A stretch of DNA of 64,000 nucleotides from Symsagittifera roscoffensis (lineage: Eukaryota > Xenacoelomorpha > Acoela > Convolutidae), in assembly GCF_963678635.1 (NCBI RefSeq), contig NC_087070.1, positions 4,994,539-5,058,538 of the forward strand. The letters are read 5' to 3'. Under the pieces are notes generated by a model. That model was given only the letters and a program-made list of their open reading frames with translations, had not been told where the DNA came from and did not search any database. The first letter of the stretch is position 1, and every line of letters begins with the position of its first letter. Positions 11,351 through 22,719 of the stretch are shown one piece after another. A program made the position numbers and the translations under genes.

Positions 11351-13453
11351 TTACAAATTTAGAGGTTTAGTATGTATTCCATCCCATTCAACTTCCCGTT
11401 TAGGGTAAAAATAGCTCAGTCCGTTTTAGTTTGTTCATAAGTTGCAAATAAATGGTTAATCGTTTTAAATCCTGTGTTCGTTGACTTCAAATTCACTGCC
11501 TCATCCAGTACTTGTCGATACTTTGCCATCGGGCCATCTCCAGAGTCTTCTTATGCGCGTTTGATCAGACCTTTAATGCTAAACTTATACTTTTGACTTT
11601 TACTATCGTAACAGCAATAGGTTTTACTACACAGGCATAACTTTTCGGTGCATCTGAACTCCTCCTTGAACAATCCTGGTTCTCTCTTGTCATGTTTCTT
11701 TTGTTTAGAACAGCAAGAACGGGGGAAAAGTTGTTTTTCGCATCTGCTCTGAAATCGTCTCCACATTCCTTGCTTCGCTTTTCAGACCATTTTACTCGCT
11801 TGCTGGGAAAGTTACAATCATCTTAACTTTTTTCTGCCAAAGCCAAATATTGGGAATCTTTATCCATTTCGAGTTTTCGAATTTGTGGACATCGCAAAAT
11901 TTATCAAAAAATTTTAATACAGCTACAACATTCTCAACTTGGCATACTGTAGTATAAAAAATCCTACTATAATTGGTTCACGATGCTCTATAAAAGATTT
12001 AACAAGTTCCACTTCATACAAATCCTTAGCTAAGATATTAGGTCTCTTGAAGAATTGGTTATTGATAACTTTGTGGGTTTTTTCCTCTCCAAGATATTTT
12101 GTCATTAAATGTTTTGATCTCTCATTATTTGATAGCCGTAGCAATTATTTCCTAGAATTTTCCTTGTTTCGGCTACTGCGGCAGATAATGGACTTTTATC
12201 GCCGGCTCGCCTAGCTTCAACAGCAGGCTGAACAAAACTGTTGAATACTTTACGCGGTGTTATTGTAAAAATTGTCATCTATCACTTTGTCATGATAAAA
12301 TTCAGTCATTTTTTGCATAGAATCAAGGGTAGGAACAACATCCTTGTTGTTATACCGCTGTAGAAAATCGCGAAATGATGGCATCTTTTTCTGTTCCCAG
12401 ATAGATTTAAGGTAGTTTTAGTTTTACAATCCCGTGGTTGGTTTGTTTTTAGGCTTGCTTTTCAGTTTATCCAGTCTTGAGAAGTTTCCGAAAATCGTCA
12501 TACTTTTTATCGAGAGGTTTGCTATTCTTCAATTTGCTGTAGAAATCATCATACGAGGGTAGTTGTTGTTCATCAAGCTTGTTGGGGTATCAAACGACTC
12601 GTAAATAAAGTACTATTTCATCCCATTGGCTTTGTAAGCTTTTCGAAAAGAGTTTTAAGTAGTAACTACACCCAAAAACCACGTAATCTCCAGAAGCTGA
12701 ACATCTCCAAATTTGAAGGAAACAAGGTCGTTGGCTTTCTTGATAACTGAAGGTTCAGTTTCTTTTTCGTTGACAAGGTAGGGAGTGAGGTATGATTTAA
12801 TGAGGTTTATATCATACCGACAACTGTTGAATCCAAATACTGGCAGAGTATTGATGTACCTCTTTAGAAGTTGCATGAAATCAATCAATTGGTTTTTTTT
12901 AATCCTGAGAAAGTGAGTCGATGCATCTGTTTCTTCCTCATCCGCGATACATTCGTCTTCGAACTCTCTTGCTTCATACTTATTGAAACCACCTCGTTCA
13001 TTAAGGATGCTGAAAATCGTTTGTAGACGCTTTTTGATGTTATTTTCAGTTTCCAAAAAATTTGATCGCAAAAAGTCAGTAAAGAGGGATTGTGGGTCTT
13101 TGTCAAACAAAAAATGGTGTATGCAGTAAATTCGATGAAATTGACACTGATATGGGTTCATGCTTCCCGATCTGAGCTTTTGCTTTGGTTGGTTTTACTT
13201 CTTCGGATGGCACGCAAATTGATTCAAAGTCAGAAATAGCGACATTTTTGAATAAGGTTCGTTCTTTTGTATACTCAATATTGAACCCATCCAGTTTTTC
13301 AAACAAAGTCTCTCGTAGAGTATAAACATTTTTTGAGGTAAATACTTTTGATTCGGTCCTTGCAACAGAGAAGATGGCGGTTCGAGTGGACTGCTTTGTG
13401 GAAAAAGGTATCACAAGTTGGGCATCGGAAGTATTTAAAGAAGTTGTCGATTG
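11351..13453 (-). pseudogene. Protein-primed DNA polymerase B, 3' half, tandem copy 1
   Basis: This is the carboxy-terminal two thirds of a Polinton/adintovirus-type family B polymerase, read from right to left in several frames. Visible are the exonuclease I region (core DFESI near 13220), exonuclease II (FGFNSCRYD near 12820), a palm-region segment at 11923-12144, the polymerase C motif near 11853-11864 and a cysteine-rich tail at 11551-11766. In the C motif the usual D-T-D-S reads D-K-D-S. The ancestral end is probably the TAA at 11351-11353, where a frame ends with residues KPLNL. Multiple stops and frameshifts interrupt it, and its 5' part is missing because copy 1 stops at the duplication junction 13453. 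Confidence 0.88.
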
Positions 13454-13472
13454 GGGTAGGAACAACATCCTT
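13454..13472. other. Templated filler at duplication junction
   Basis: gggtaggaacaacatcctt is inserted between the two 2.93-kb copies. It is identical to 12327-12345 inside the polymerase pseudogene (and to the equivalent site in copy 2). At the right edge it runs into the minisatellite through a short tt/ttgaggg overlap. Confidence 0.85.
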
Positions 13473-13766
13473 TGAGGGTCCGAAAAGATTTAACTACTCA
13501 AGTGTCCCAATCTACCTAGTTATTCGAGGGTCCCAAGAGCCTAGTTATCCTAGGTCCCCAATCATCTTAGCTATCCAAGGATACCAAAAGCTTCAATTAC
13601 TCAAAGTTTCCAACCGTTCTAGCTGCTCAAGTGCCCATAGTGCTTCAAAAGCTCCAATCTGCCTACCTATCCAACGGTCCCAAAAGCTTCAACTACTCAA
13701 GGGTTCCAATCTTCCTAGCTACTCAAAAACTTCAATTACTCAAAGATCCCAGTATTCATAGCTATT
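13473..13766. repeat. Duplicated piece of minisatellite inside the Polinton
   Basis: About 290 bp of the 52-bp minisatellite, corresponding to 10542-10835, carried into the element interior by the 2.93-kb duplication. Open frames across it are minisatellite artefacts. Confidence 0.92.
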
Positions 13767-14117
13767 AGTAGTATATGTCGGAGCAAAATCGTCCGGGATG
13801 GGGTGGAGACCGCCAAGTATTAACATAGGCTATAGAGTATCAGGTCTCCATCCTATGTATTAACATAAGGAATAGATTTCCCAATGTAGAAAGATAGGGA
13901 ATAGGTTTCCCAATGTATTAAGGTAGCAGGTTTCAGATGGTAAGTTTTTTCGTCGCCCGAACTTCTTATGTATAGCGTTTAGATTTCCCCATGTATAAGA
14001 GACTCATTGAAGGAAATTAAGAGCTCACTGAGATAGTGAATAGGTTTCCTAATGTATTACAACAGGGAATGGTAAGGTTTCAGATGGTAAAATGGTAAGT
14101 TTCAAAAAAAAATTTTG
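13767..14117. repeat. Internal second copy of the left TIR
   Basis: Same sequence as 10836-11185 with only a few differences, and preceded by the same gctatt. The element therefore has two left termini in the same orientation. Confidence 0.92.
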
Positions 14118-14283
14118 GCACCCGATTATGCTGATATTCCAGATTCTAAATTTTTTCGTAATCGAGAAGTATTTTTTTTACCCAATTATGGCGTTTAAAA
14201 ATTATTTTTGATAAAAAAAGTTTAATTACAGAAAAAAAAGTATTTACTTAAAGTATCTTATACATCTTCACTACACAATCTCT

Positions 14284-17200
14284 TACAAATTTAGAGGTTT
14301 AGTATGTATTCCATCCCATTCAACTTCCCGTTTAGGGTAAAAATAGCTCAGTCCGTTTTAGTTTGTTCATAAGTTGCAAATAAATGGTTAATCGTTTTAA
14401 ATCCTGTGTTCGTTGACTTCAAATTCACTGCCTCATCCAGTACTTGTCGATACTTTGCCATCGGGCCATCTCCAGAGTCTTCTAATGCGCGTTTGATCAG
14501 ACCTTTAATGCTAAACTTATACTTTTGACTTTTACTATTGTAACAGCAATAGGTTTTACTACACAGGCATAACTTTTCGGTGCATCTGAACTCCTTCTTG
14601 AACAATCCTGGTTCTCTCTTGTCATGTTTCTTTTGTTTAGAACAGCAAGAACGGGGGAAAAGTTGTTTTTCGCATCTGCTCTGAAATCGTCTCCACATTC
14701 CTTGCTTCGCTTTTCAGACCATTTTACTCGCTTGCTGGGAAAGTTACAATCATCTTAACTTTTTTCTGCCAAAGCCAAATAGAGGGAATCTTTATCCATT
14801 TCGAGTTCTTCGAATTTGTGGACATCGCAAAATTTATCAAAAAATTTTAATACAGTTACAACATTCTCAACTTGGCATACTGTAGTATAAAAAATCCTAC
14901 TATAATTGGTTCACGATGCTCTATAAAAGATTTAACAAGTTCCACTTCATACAAATCCTTAGCTAAGATATTAGGTCTCTTGAAGAATTGGTTATTGATA
15001 ACTTTGTGGGTTTTTTCATCTCCAAGATATTTTGTCATTAAATGTTTTGATCTCTCATTATTTGATAGCCGTAGCAATTATTTCCTAGAATTTTCCTTGT
15101 TTCGGCTACTGCGCCAGATAATGGACTTTTATCGCCGGCTCGCCTAGCTTCAACAGCAGGCTGAACAAAACTGTTGAATACTTTACGCGGTGTTATTGTA
15201 CAAATTGTCATCTATCACTTTGTCATGATAAAATTCAGTCATTTTTTGCATAGAATCAAGGGTAGGAACAACATCCTTGTTGTTATACCGCTGTAGAAAA
15301 TCGCGAAATGATGGCATCTTTTTCTGTTCCCAGATAGATTTAAGGTAGTTGTAGTTTTACAATCCCGTGGTTGGTTTGTTTTTAGGCTTGCTTTTCAGTT
15401 TATCCAGTCTTGAGAAGTTTCCGAAAATCGTCATACTTTTTATCGAGAGGTTTGCTATTCTTCAATTTGCTGTAGAAATCATCATACGAGGGTAGTTGTT
15501 GTTCATCAAGCTTGTTGGGGTATCAAAAGACTCGTAAATAAAGTATTATTTCATCCCATTGGTTTTGTAAGCTTTTCGAAAAGAGTTTTAAGTAGTATCT
15601 ACACCCAAAAACCACGTAATCTCCAGAAGCTGAACATCTCCAAATTTGAAGGAAACAAGGTCGTTGGCTTTCTTGATAACTGAAGGTTCAGTTTCTTTTT
15701 CGTTGACAAGGTATGGAGTGAGGTATGATTTAATGAGGTTTATATCATACCGACAACTGTTGAATCCAAATACTGGCAGAGTATTGATGTACCTCTTTAG
15801 ATGTTGCATGAAATCAATCAATTGGTTTTTTTTAATCCTGAGAAAGTGAGTCGATGCATCTGTTTCTTCCTCATCCGCGATACATTCGTCTTCAAACTCT
15901 CTTGCTTCATACTTATTGAAACCACCTCGTTCATTAAGGATGCTGAAAATCGTTTGTAGACGCTTTTTGATGTTATTTTCAGTTTCCAAAAAATTTGATC
16001 GCAAAAAGTCAATAAAGAGGGATTGTGGGTCTTTGTCACACAAAAAATGGTGTATGCAGTAAATTCGATGAAATTGACACTGATATGGGTTCATGCTTCC
16101 CGATCTGAGCTTTTGCTTTGGTTGGTTTTACTTCTTCGGATGGCTCGCATATTGATTCAAAGTCAAAAATAGCGACATTTTTGAATAAGGTTCGTTCTTT
16201 TGTATACTCAATATTGAACCCATTTAGTTTTTCAAACAAAGTCTCTCGTAGAGTATAAACATTTTTGAGGTAAATACTTTTGATTCGGTCCTTGCAACAG
16301 AGAAGATGGCGGTTCGAGTGGACTGCTTTGTGGAAAAAGGTATCACAAGTTGGGCATCGGAAGTATTTAAAGAAGTTGTCGATTGATTGACGTAAATAAT
16401 GTGTTTGTTGTATCGTTGAAGTTTTACTGTTTTCTGTTTTTTACCGATACTTCTCCGAATTAATTCAACAACAAAATCTCCATTTTCAATGTCGATATTG
16501 TTGATATAGATGTTTTTCTACTACGGCTTCAACTATAGGCAGATTACCCATCGAAACTCTACAAAATTGTTTCGGATCACAACCCGATTCTTCAAGAAAA
16601 GCATTCAAAAGCATGGAGGTGGATGCTTCAAGATTAGTTGCTCCATGTGATTAGTTGATCCCATGGGTACGTTTTTCAGTAAGGCGGCACAAAGGGTTAC
16701 AGCAGTGATCAGCTTGAATCGCCATTTCGTCTTTTGTCTTTCTTGTGTACAAACTTCAATGATATCTTGCTTATTAACCGTGTTCTGTATAGTCGTCAAG
16801 TCTGCTTTAGTACAAAGGAGCATAGACTTTTTTCAAAAAAGTGTGATTTTCATGACGCCGGTTTTTCTATTACGCAACACAAATCCCAAGGCAGTGTAGA
16901 TTTTGCTGCACAATCAAGTTTTTCAAAGACTTGATCCAGTTTTTAATTAACTAGATTAGGATCTAGTTTTGAAAGTTGAAAATTGAACACCTTGTGGCGT
17001 CCATTTTCCATTTCGGTATCCTTAAAGAAGTGTTGACTGGTATTCAATTCATCTCGTTGCTGATCACTATCCTCCTCGTTTTCCAAGATTTTATTCAAAT
17101 CAGCAACAGAATCATTAGTTTTCCTCGCTTTCAACCCGTGAACTTTCTTGCGATGTTGTTGAAGTGAATAATAGCTTGGAAATTTTTTCTCACACAATAC

Positions 17201-17467
17201 ACTTTTTGTTGACTTTGGGGTTGAGTTTAAGTGTTTCTTGCTCGTATCGAAATTCATTTCCTGCTGGTTGTATGTACAATAACTACATTCCGGACAAGAA
17301 ATAACTCCTCGCACGCAACTATTGCGATGTCGAGCCGCATTGGCTCTTCTGTACTCTTTACCATAGTCCTCGCATTTCACTTTCTCATTCCTGTTGAGTG
17401 CCGGAATCTGATAACAAGTGGGTGGTTTAGCTTGTAGCAGAATTAAATGAAAGTACATGGTACCCAC
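14284..17467 (-). pseudogene. Protein-primed DNA polymerase B, longest copy
   Basis: This copy keeps the amino-terminal region. Right to left: a Cys/His-rich segment at 16943-17467 with damaged C2H2-like fingers (CPECSYCTYNQQ, then CEKKFPSYYSLQQH with one cysteine missing); a segment at 16605-16823; a further finger near 16280-16340 (CPTCDTFFHKAVHSNRH); exonuclease I FDFESI near 16160; exonuclease II near 15750; palm; the D-K-D-S polymerase C motif near 14785; and the cysteine-rich tail at 14348-14698. The product would replicate the linear element from a terminal-protein primer. Frameshifts and stops occur throughout, and the Thr-to-Lys change in motif C, shared with copy 1, predates the duplication. 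Confidence 0.88.
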
Positions 17468-18412
17468 AAAATTGGGAGATTTAAAAAAATTATTAGATTA
17501 TTTATACTTACTTTAAATTGTTCAAAATTATTGAAAAAAAATTCAAGTAGTAATGCAAAGTATAGAGCGATTGCTTGTAACGTAAAAGAAAATCAGAATG
17601 ACATGAAATTTGTTTACTGTTGCTTAGGGAAAATCAACCAATCAGAATTGAGTATTCTTTTAGTAACAATGATTGCTGGAAATCAAGCAATCAGAATCCA
17701 GCATTTTCCAAAAAAGAATAGTTTATCATTTTTAAAAACTTTAATCATTGATTTGAAAAATTTCTATCGAAAAACGTTTGAATTTCCCCGAGTTACTCTA
17801 CAAAAAAAAAGAAAAAATTCCACTTGATTTTCTCATCGATGAAATAGATGTTGACTCTTAGTTTTTTCACAATTCATTAGACGTTTGATTTGTCCAAAAT
17901 AGAGTTCTCCGACTAAGTAATGGTCTGATTAGGGAAACTTACTCAACCAAAGAGTTTACTTTTGATCCACGTATTGCGTATCAAAGCTTCAAACTTACGG
18001 CTGAATTACACCTCAAAAGGAAAGAAATTTTGTTTATTCTCGAGAATTTGAAGTTATCAAAAAATCGTACGATTTTATATCGCAGACTCTTTTTATCCCC
18101 TACCCAATACCCAAACTTGTAGAAAAATCCCCAGCAAAATTCTTTATTCCTTCATTTCTTTAAGGATTTTCGAAGGTCGAAACCCTTTCTGGTTCGGTTT
18201 GGAATCAGATTTCCAGAGATTTGCTTTTAAAAATTCATCAACTTTGAGTTATCCTCCCAAATTTAAATCAAAATCAAAGAACTTAACTATCTAATCAAAA
18301 AACAGCAATTTTTTATTGATTACATGCATACAAAAAGTTCAACTAACTTGATGAAAAATTTTTTGGAAATGCTATTGGTTTTTTTTTTCTTTTGTTACTT
18401 ATATCGGCAATA
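17447..18412 (+). other. Region between PolB and the plus-strand genes, with decayed reading frames
   Basis: Starting from the 5' end of the minus-strand polymerase, this stretch would hold divergent promoters. A 126-codon frame (17447-17827, lysine-rich, no domain recognised) is followed by a frame from about 17893 to 18230, interrupted by one TAG near 18118, with protein-like composition (for example FTFDPRIAYQSFKLTAELHL). I recognise neither. They may be remnants of uncharacterised Polinton cargo genes. No TATA or terminator is convincing. Confidence 0.35.
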
Positions 18413-18423
18413 TTTCTTTTTTT

Positions 18424-19041
18424 ATGGCAAACAACTTTTGGTCATTTAATTTTGCGATTGCTTTTGTGTATATTTTATTAAATGTATTTGGAAGGTTAAA
18501 GTCCTCAAAAGGTAAACTTTTCTCGAATTGGATACGACAATTAGAACATTAATTTAAAGTTTTTGTGACTTTTAAACGACAATGCACAAAATGGAACTTT
18601 GTTTCCGATTGGACACAACTTTTTTATAAGAAATCCATAGAAGGAAGCTGAAATCTGATTGGCCTGGATTACAATCCAAATAAGGAATGTCAATTTCAAC
18701 GAGCATCATATGACACAAGTTCCCATCAAAGAGAATCAATTTGGAACAATGCAAATGATGGAGAGATGGAGGAAGTGTCTGAACAGGTGGGAATGAACTA
18801 CCCTGAGATTCCTGACTCAAGATTTGTAGCTGAATCAGTCGACGACTTCCTCTTTCCTTGGGAGGAGGAGATGGGATCAGCCGAAAAATCCATCACAATA
18901 GATGAAGATGAGGGTTTCTCAGAAACAATGACGCCTCAAAGTACCCCTGCATAACAACCACCAGTGATGGAACCTCGTCCAGCTCTGCGTTCTATAGAGA
19001 ACCCCCAGAACTCTTCTGCTGCTCAAAACCTCTTTGATTAA
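18424..19041 (+). pseudogene. Putative small membrane/acidic protein with three in-frame stops (copy 1)
   Basis: From ATG 18424 a single frame runs 205 codons to TAA 19039-19041, interrupted by TAA at codon 43 (18550), TGA at codon 76 (18649) and TAA at codon 177, but without any frameshift. It starts with a hydrophobic segment (FAIAFVYILLNVF, about residues 9-22), followed by a basic stretch. The later part is acidic (VDDFLFPWEEE) and the end proline-rich. I do not recognise the family. Its place, first in the plus-strand gene block of the Polinton, suggests cargo of the element. Confidence 0.5.
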
Positions 19042-20519
19042 ACTTTTTTGTGAATATTTGTTGTTTGGTATTAACTTCGTTTTTGATTATTAACTAATTT
19101 CTTCAATTTTATTTTAATTTTGTGAATAGATGATAGATTCAGGGTAAAACCTTGAAAAACAATTAGAACAGAATTTAGTGCTCCGAACTTGCCCACACGG
19201 TAAGAAACTTGATTAATTTTTGCACACATTAAAAAAAACACCAGAAAATGAGTACACAAGTAAGTACTTGATGATTTTTGCATCTTGTCAAAATGCTCAC
19301 ACACTTTTGGCTTTTTAAAGAAAAATTTGAAACACTTTCCGCACTTTATCGAAAAAAATGAAAAATTTGTTTCGCATCTTGTCAAAAAAAGTTACACAGT
19401 TTTCGCTTTTTGTCAAAAAAAATGAAACATTTTACGCATTTGGAGGAAAAAGTGAAACACATTTTGCATATAGTAAAAAAAAACATTTTCCGTATCTTAT
19501 CAAAAAAATTGAAACACTTTTTGCATCTTGTCAAAAAAATTGAAACACTTTTTGGAACTTGTTAAAAATTTTGAGACGTTTTTTGCAACTTCTTGAAAAT
19601 CAAAAGTAAAATAAATCTTTACTACATGTTTGAAAAACTTTTGCAAATTCCTTAGTAACGTTGAAACTTTTTCTATTTAAAAAAGTTTGGTAATTCTGTA
19701 AAAATATGAGAGAAAAAAGATGGGTTAACAAAAATTTTTTTTTGAAAAATTGACATGATCACTATTTACAAATCCATAAATATCAATAGTCAACTTTTTT
19801 TAATAAATCATGTTCATATTTTGAGTTTTGTACTTACGAAACTTTTCTGGAAAAGCTGAAATGATAGTTTGTGTTGAAGCTAGTTTCTGCTTAGAATATA
19901 AGTAGTGACGTTTGAATTTTTTGCGTTACATTCTTTTCTTTGCAATACTTGGCATTTTTTCTGCTCCCTTCCATTTCAAGTTGTGATGAACAGCACGGTC
20001 AGTTTGATTGAAAACTTCGCATGTTGATGAAATAATATTCGAATCAATTCTGTATTTATTCAGAGTGTAAAGACAATCGATAATTTTGTAAGTGAAATGA
20101 AACTTTTCCAATCATTGTAAAATTTGATCGAAAGATGAACCAATCAGAAGTATGTGGAGCTTACAAATTTCCAAAGAACAGTAAGAATTGTGAGTATATA
20201 ATATTTTTCGTAAAAATCACTGGAAACGGAATTAAATAGCGATTTTTGACAATAATTTGAATAAAAGCTGGAAAGAGCTTGACACATAGCTGCAGCCATC
20301 TGGAACAATAATTAATGTTGAGAATTGTGGAATTATATAGGAACACGAACACCTACACAATTCCATATTTAGAAACTTCACTCAGAAATTCCAATTTTCA
20401 GTTCTATTTCCCTTTATGGTTAAATGAAAGACTCATATTGATTACTTGCATTTTCAATTAATCTCAAAATCAATTCTCTCATTTCTCTTCATCTGATCAG
20501 TCTGTTCTCCTATTGATAA
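19042..20519. other. Non-coding stretch of the Polinton with degenerate 35-bp repeats (copy 1)
   Basis: Between about 19240 and 19590 a degenerate tandem repeat of roughly 35 bp is seen, built on tttgcatcttgtcaaaaaaa followed by ttgaaacac; at least seven variants can be lined up. The remaining sequence to 20519 is AT-rich. Short frames on the minus strand (19926-20352) show nothing recognisable. Confidence 0.6.
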
Positions 20520-21062
20520 ATGTACTCAAGAAAAGACACTAGTCCCAATTATTTTGAATTCTCAAAAAATCAAACAAAAATTGGGAGATTTGTTGGTCCC
20601 AAAAATCCTAAGTGGAAAAGTTATTTCGAACCCTGCTTTCAACTATTCAAGAAAAATGAGTTGGAACAACTCGAAAAAAACAGCAAATTTATCTTGATGA
20701 AAAAGAAGGAGAATCAATCTCGGCAATTAGAAATACTGTTATTCACGTTGATGAAAACCTTAGACTCGTTCTCATTTTGGAACTCACTTCTGACAAGGAG
20801 TCAACTATGGATTAGGAGCTTGCCAACTGCAACAAAGTGTATGACATAGCAACCTACATTAGAAGAAGAGTTCGTGTCACGATCAAGAAGTACAATGTTA
20901 ACAAACCCCCTTTACTCAGATTCGAGTCTTCACTGCAAAAGAGAATCAAGCAATGAAACAAGTTGCCTATGTCAATTGTAGTTTGAACGAATTCAATGAA
21001 CTGTCCCAAATTTTGGGAGACTTTATATTTGTTGAGGAATTTAATGTACAATAATTTTTGAT
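20520..21062 (+). pseudogene. Unidentified Polinton gene, frameshifted (copy 1)
   Basis: A frame from ATG 20520 (starting MYSRKDTSPNYF, lysine-rich) reads 109 codons. A protein-like stretch then continues in other frames (pieces such as RRRVRVTIKKYNVNKPPLLR and VAYVNCSLNEFNEL), ending about 21060. At least two frame changes and one stop are needed to connect them. I do not recognise the family. Confidence 0.4.
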
Positions 21063-21239
21063 ATTTATGATTTTTGTCTTGCAATTTAAAGATTTAACCT
21101 CCAAATCATTTTCTTTTAGTATTTGGTTGGAATATTGGCTTTCAGTTTAATCTTCAAACTTTAAAATGACTAGGGAATTTTTCATTTTGTTCTAGTAGAA
21201 AAGTCCCAAAAAAATTCAATAACAATTATAAAATCACAA

Positions 21240-21900
21240 AATTTACCAAACTTGCAGAATTTGGACGTAGACTCACAAATATCTCATTTTGAGTGGACTC
21301 TGCATAATTGTAGCAGAAAAGTTCACGTAGAATTCAGATCCGATACCAAAAAGTTAGAAATTATAGAATATCGTAGAAATGGAAATCAATGGTAAAATAT
21401 TCTTTCTTTACAACTACAAGGAGAAGAATATGATAAGTTACTCGCTATACATTCTTCATTACTAGGTCATGTAGACACATACAAAAAATCTTACATCAGT
21501 TTTGACGAATGCAGTGTAAAAATTGAACGTACAGAAATTGAATGAAATTCTAAGAATTTTTGAGATTATAAAGCAAGTTTTTTGTCAAATACGAAAAGAA
21601 AAAACTTATTTCCTTGTACTTGTATTGTTTTGGACCCGGATATAAATTTGAAAGAAATGGACCAAAATTTTTTTTGGAGGTCTAATTGGATACGGAAAGC
21701 CCTGTATGGCTTATTTTTTTGCAAACGACAAAAATTTCAGACTACATGCAATTCTACATGATTCTACTGGATCTGTGAAACCTACTATAAAAAAAGATTT
21801 GGGTATTGTTATGTTGCACCTAGTTTCCTCTGTTCATGCTTTCTTGGTCACATGCCTGGAATAGGTTTCAGTTTATATGTTAAAATATTTGCTTCATCAG
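21240..21900 (+). pseudogene. Unidentified decayed coding stretch (copy 1)
   Basis: Protein-like pieces occur in shifting frames: around 21255-21545 (containing ISHFEWTLHNCSRKVHVEF and YDKLLAIHSSLLGHVDTY) and around 21680-21860 (containing GLIGYGKPCMAYFFANDKNF). They may be one or two genes. No catalytic signature is evident, and I could not match them to the adenovirus-type protease expected in a Polinton. Confidence 0.35.
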
Positions 21901-21959
21901 TATATGCATTGTTTGATTGTTAATTATTTTAACCAAAAAAACTCCAGAGAAAACAGTTA

Positions 21960-22600
21960 ACAGAATGAGTCTGCTTGTTTTGGATTTTAAACGTATTGGA
22001 AACAATATAGTGAAATAGTTCGGATCTTATAAGGATGTACAAACTGTAGGATTTTCCTTTCTTCCTCCCAAAATTTCAAAGCAACATCCCAATCTTTTTG
22101 GTGTACAAAGCATCTTCATGGAATCAGTTGGAGCAGTAGTTACGAAAAATTTATTGAGCTCGAAAAAATATTGAAAAATCTAGAAACCACAGAAACGGAA
22201 CTTTTGCACAATATATAATGAAAAATGTAACATTCTGTCGGATTTTTTGGAAACAAAGATTACTAATTTGGATGACTACGCTTGCCCTAAAGTTCAATTT
22301 TTGATATTCAAAGATGAAGAATATGGTTGGAGGTGCATCAACTAACCTATTTCGTCATGCAAAAACTCTTCACTTTGCAGAAAGAAAAGCATTTGCAAAG
22401 GGAACATGGACTCGATGTTTTTTAAACAAATTGTAAATCATAATAATTTAATGAACTACCTTTTTCAAAATTTAATTAAATTTCATTGTCAACTTTTTCT
22501 TTTTAGAGTTAGGATGGTCGATCAATGTGACAAGCCCATAATTTTAGGAAATTTTGTTCTTGATGAAAAAAATTATGAACGAAAATCATGAAAATTGTTT
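21960..22600 (+). pseudogene. Possible conserved uncharacterised Polinton protein (copy 1)
   Basis: Fragments in two to three frames include GSYKDVQTVGFSFLPPK at about 22030-22080 and CPKVQFLIFKDEEYGW at about 22280-22330, followed by His/Cys-containing pieces. The arrangement reminds me of an uncharacterised protein commonly found upstream of the packaging ATPase in animal Polintons, but this rests on memory, not alignment. It is heavily broken. Confidence 0.33.
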
Positions 22601-22719
22601 GGACGTAAATGTAATAGATCTAGTTTAGTTTCTTTCTGCCAATTTTTTGTTATAGTTTTAGTGCTAGTAGTTGCGATCGTTCGAATTATGCTATCCACAG
22701 CATGTGAAGAAACAACAGT

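Larger units (their letters stand above)
10542..16385. repeat. 2.93-kb tandem duplication: minisatellite flank, left TIR and PolB 3' half
   Basis: 10542-13453 and 13473-16385 are near-identical (offset about 2931 bp; only a few differences in the first 350 bp of TIR compared by eye). The unit starts in the flanking minisatellite, so host sequence and a full left TIR were duplicated together with the transposon end. Between the copies lies a filler (13454-13472) identical to 12327-12345. Rightward of 16385 only copy 2 continues into the rest of the polymerase gene. Confidence 0.93.

Noticed and set aside
11939..12214. 91-codon plus-strand frame (and its twin at 14872-15147)
   Set aside because: Exact shadow of the PolB palm region on the other strand.
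20161..20352. Hydrophobic minus-strand frame in both Polinton copies
   Set aside because: Preserved only because the duplication is recent; AT-rich composition yields Phe/Ile-rich frames by chance.
21600..22000. Adenovirus-type maturation protease of the Polinton
   Set aside because: The region is expected to contain one somewhere, but no His/Glu/Cys signature or characteristic order could be found; left unidentified.
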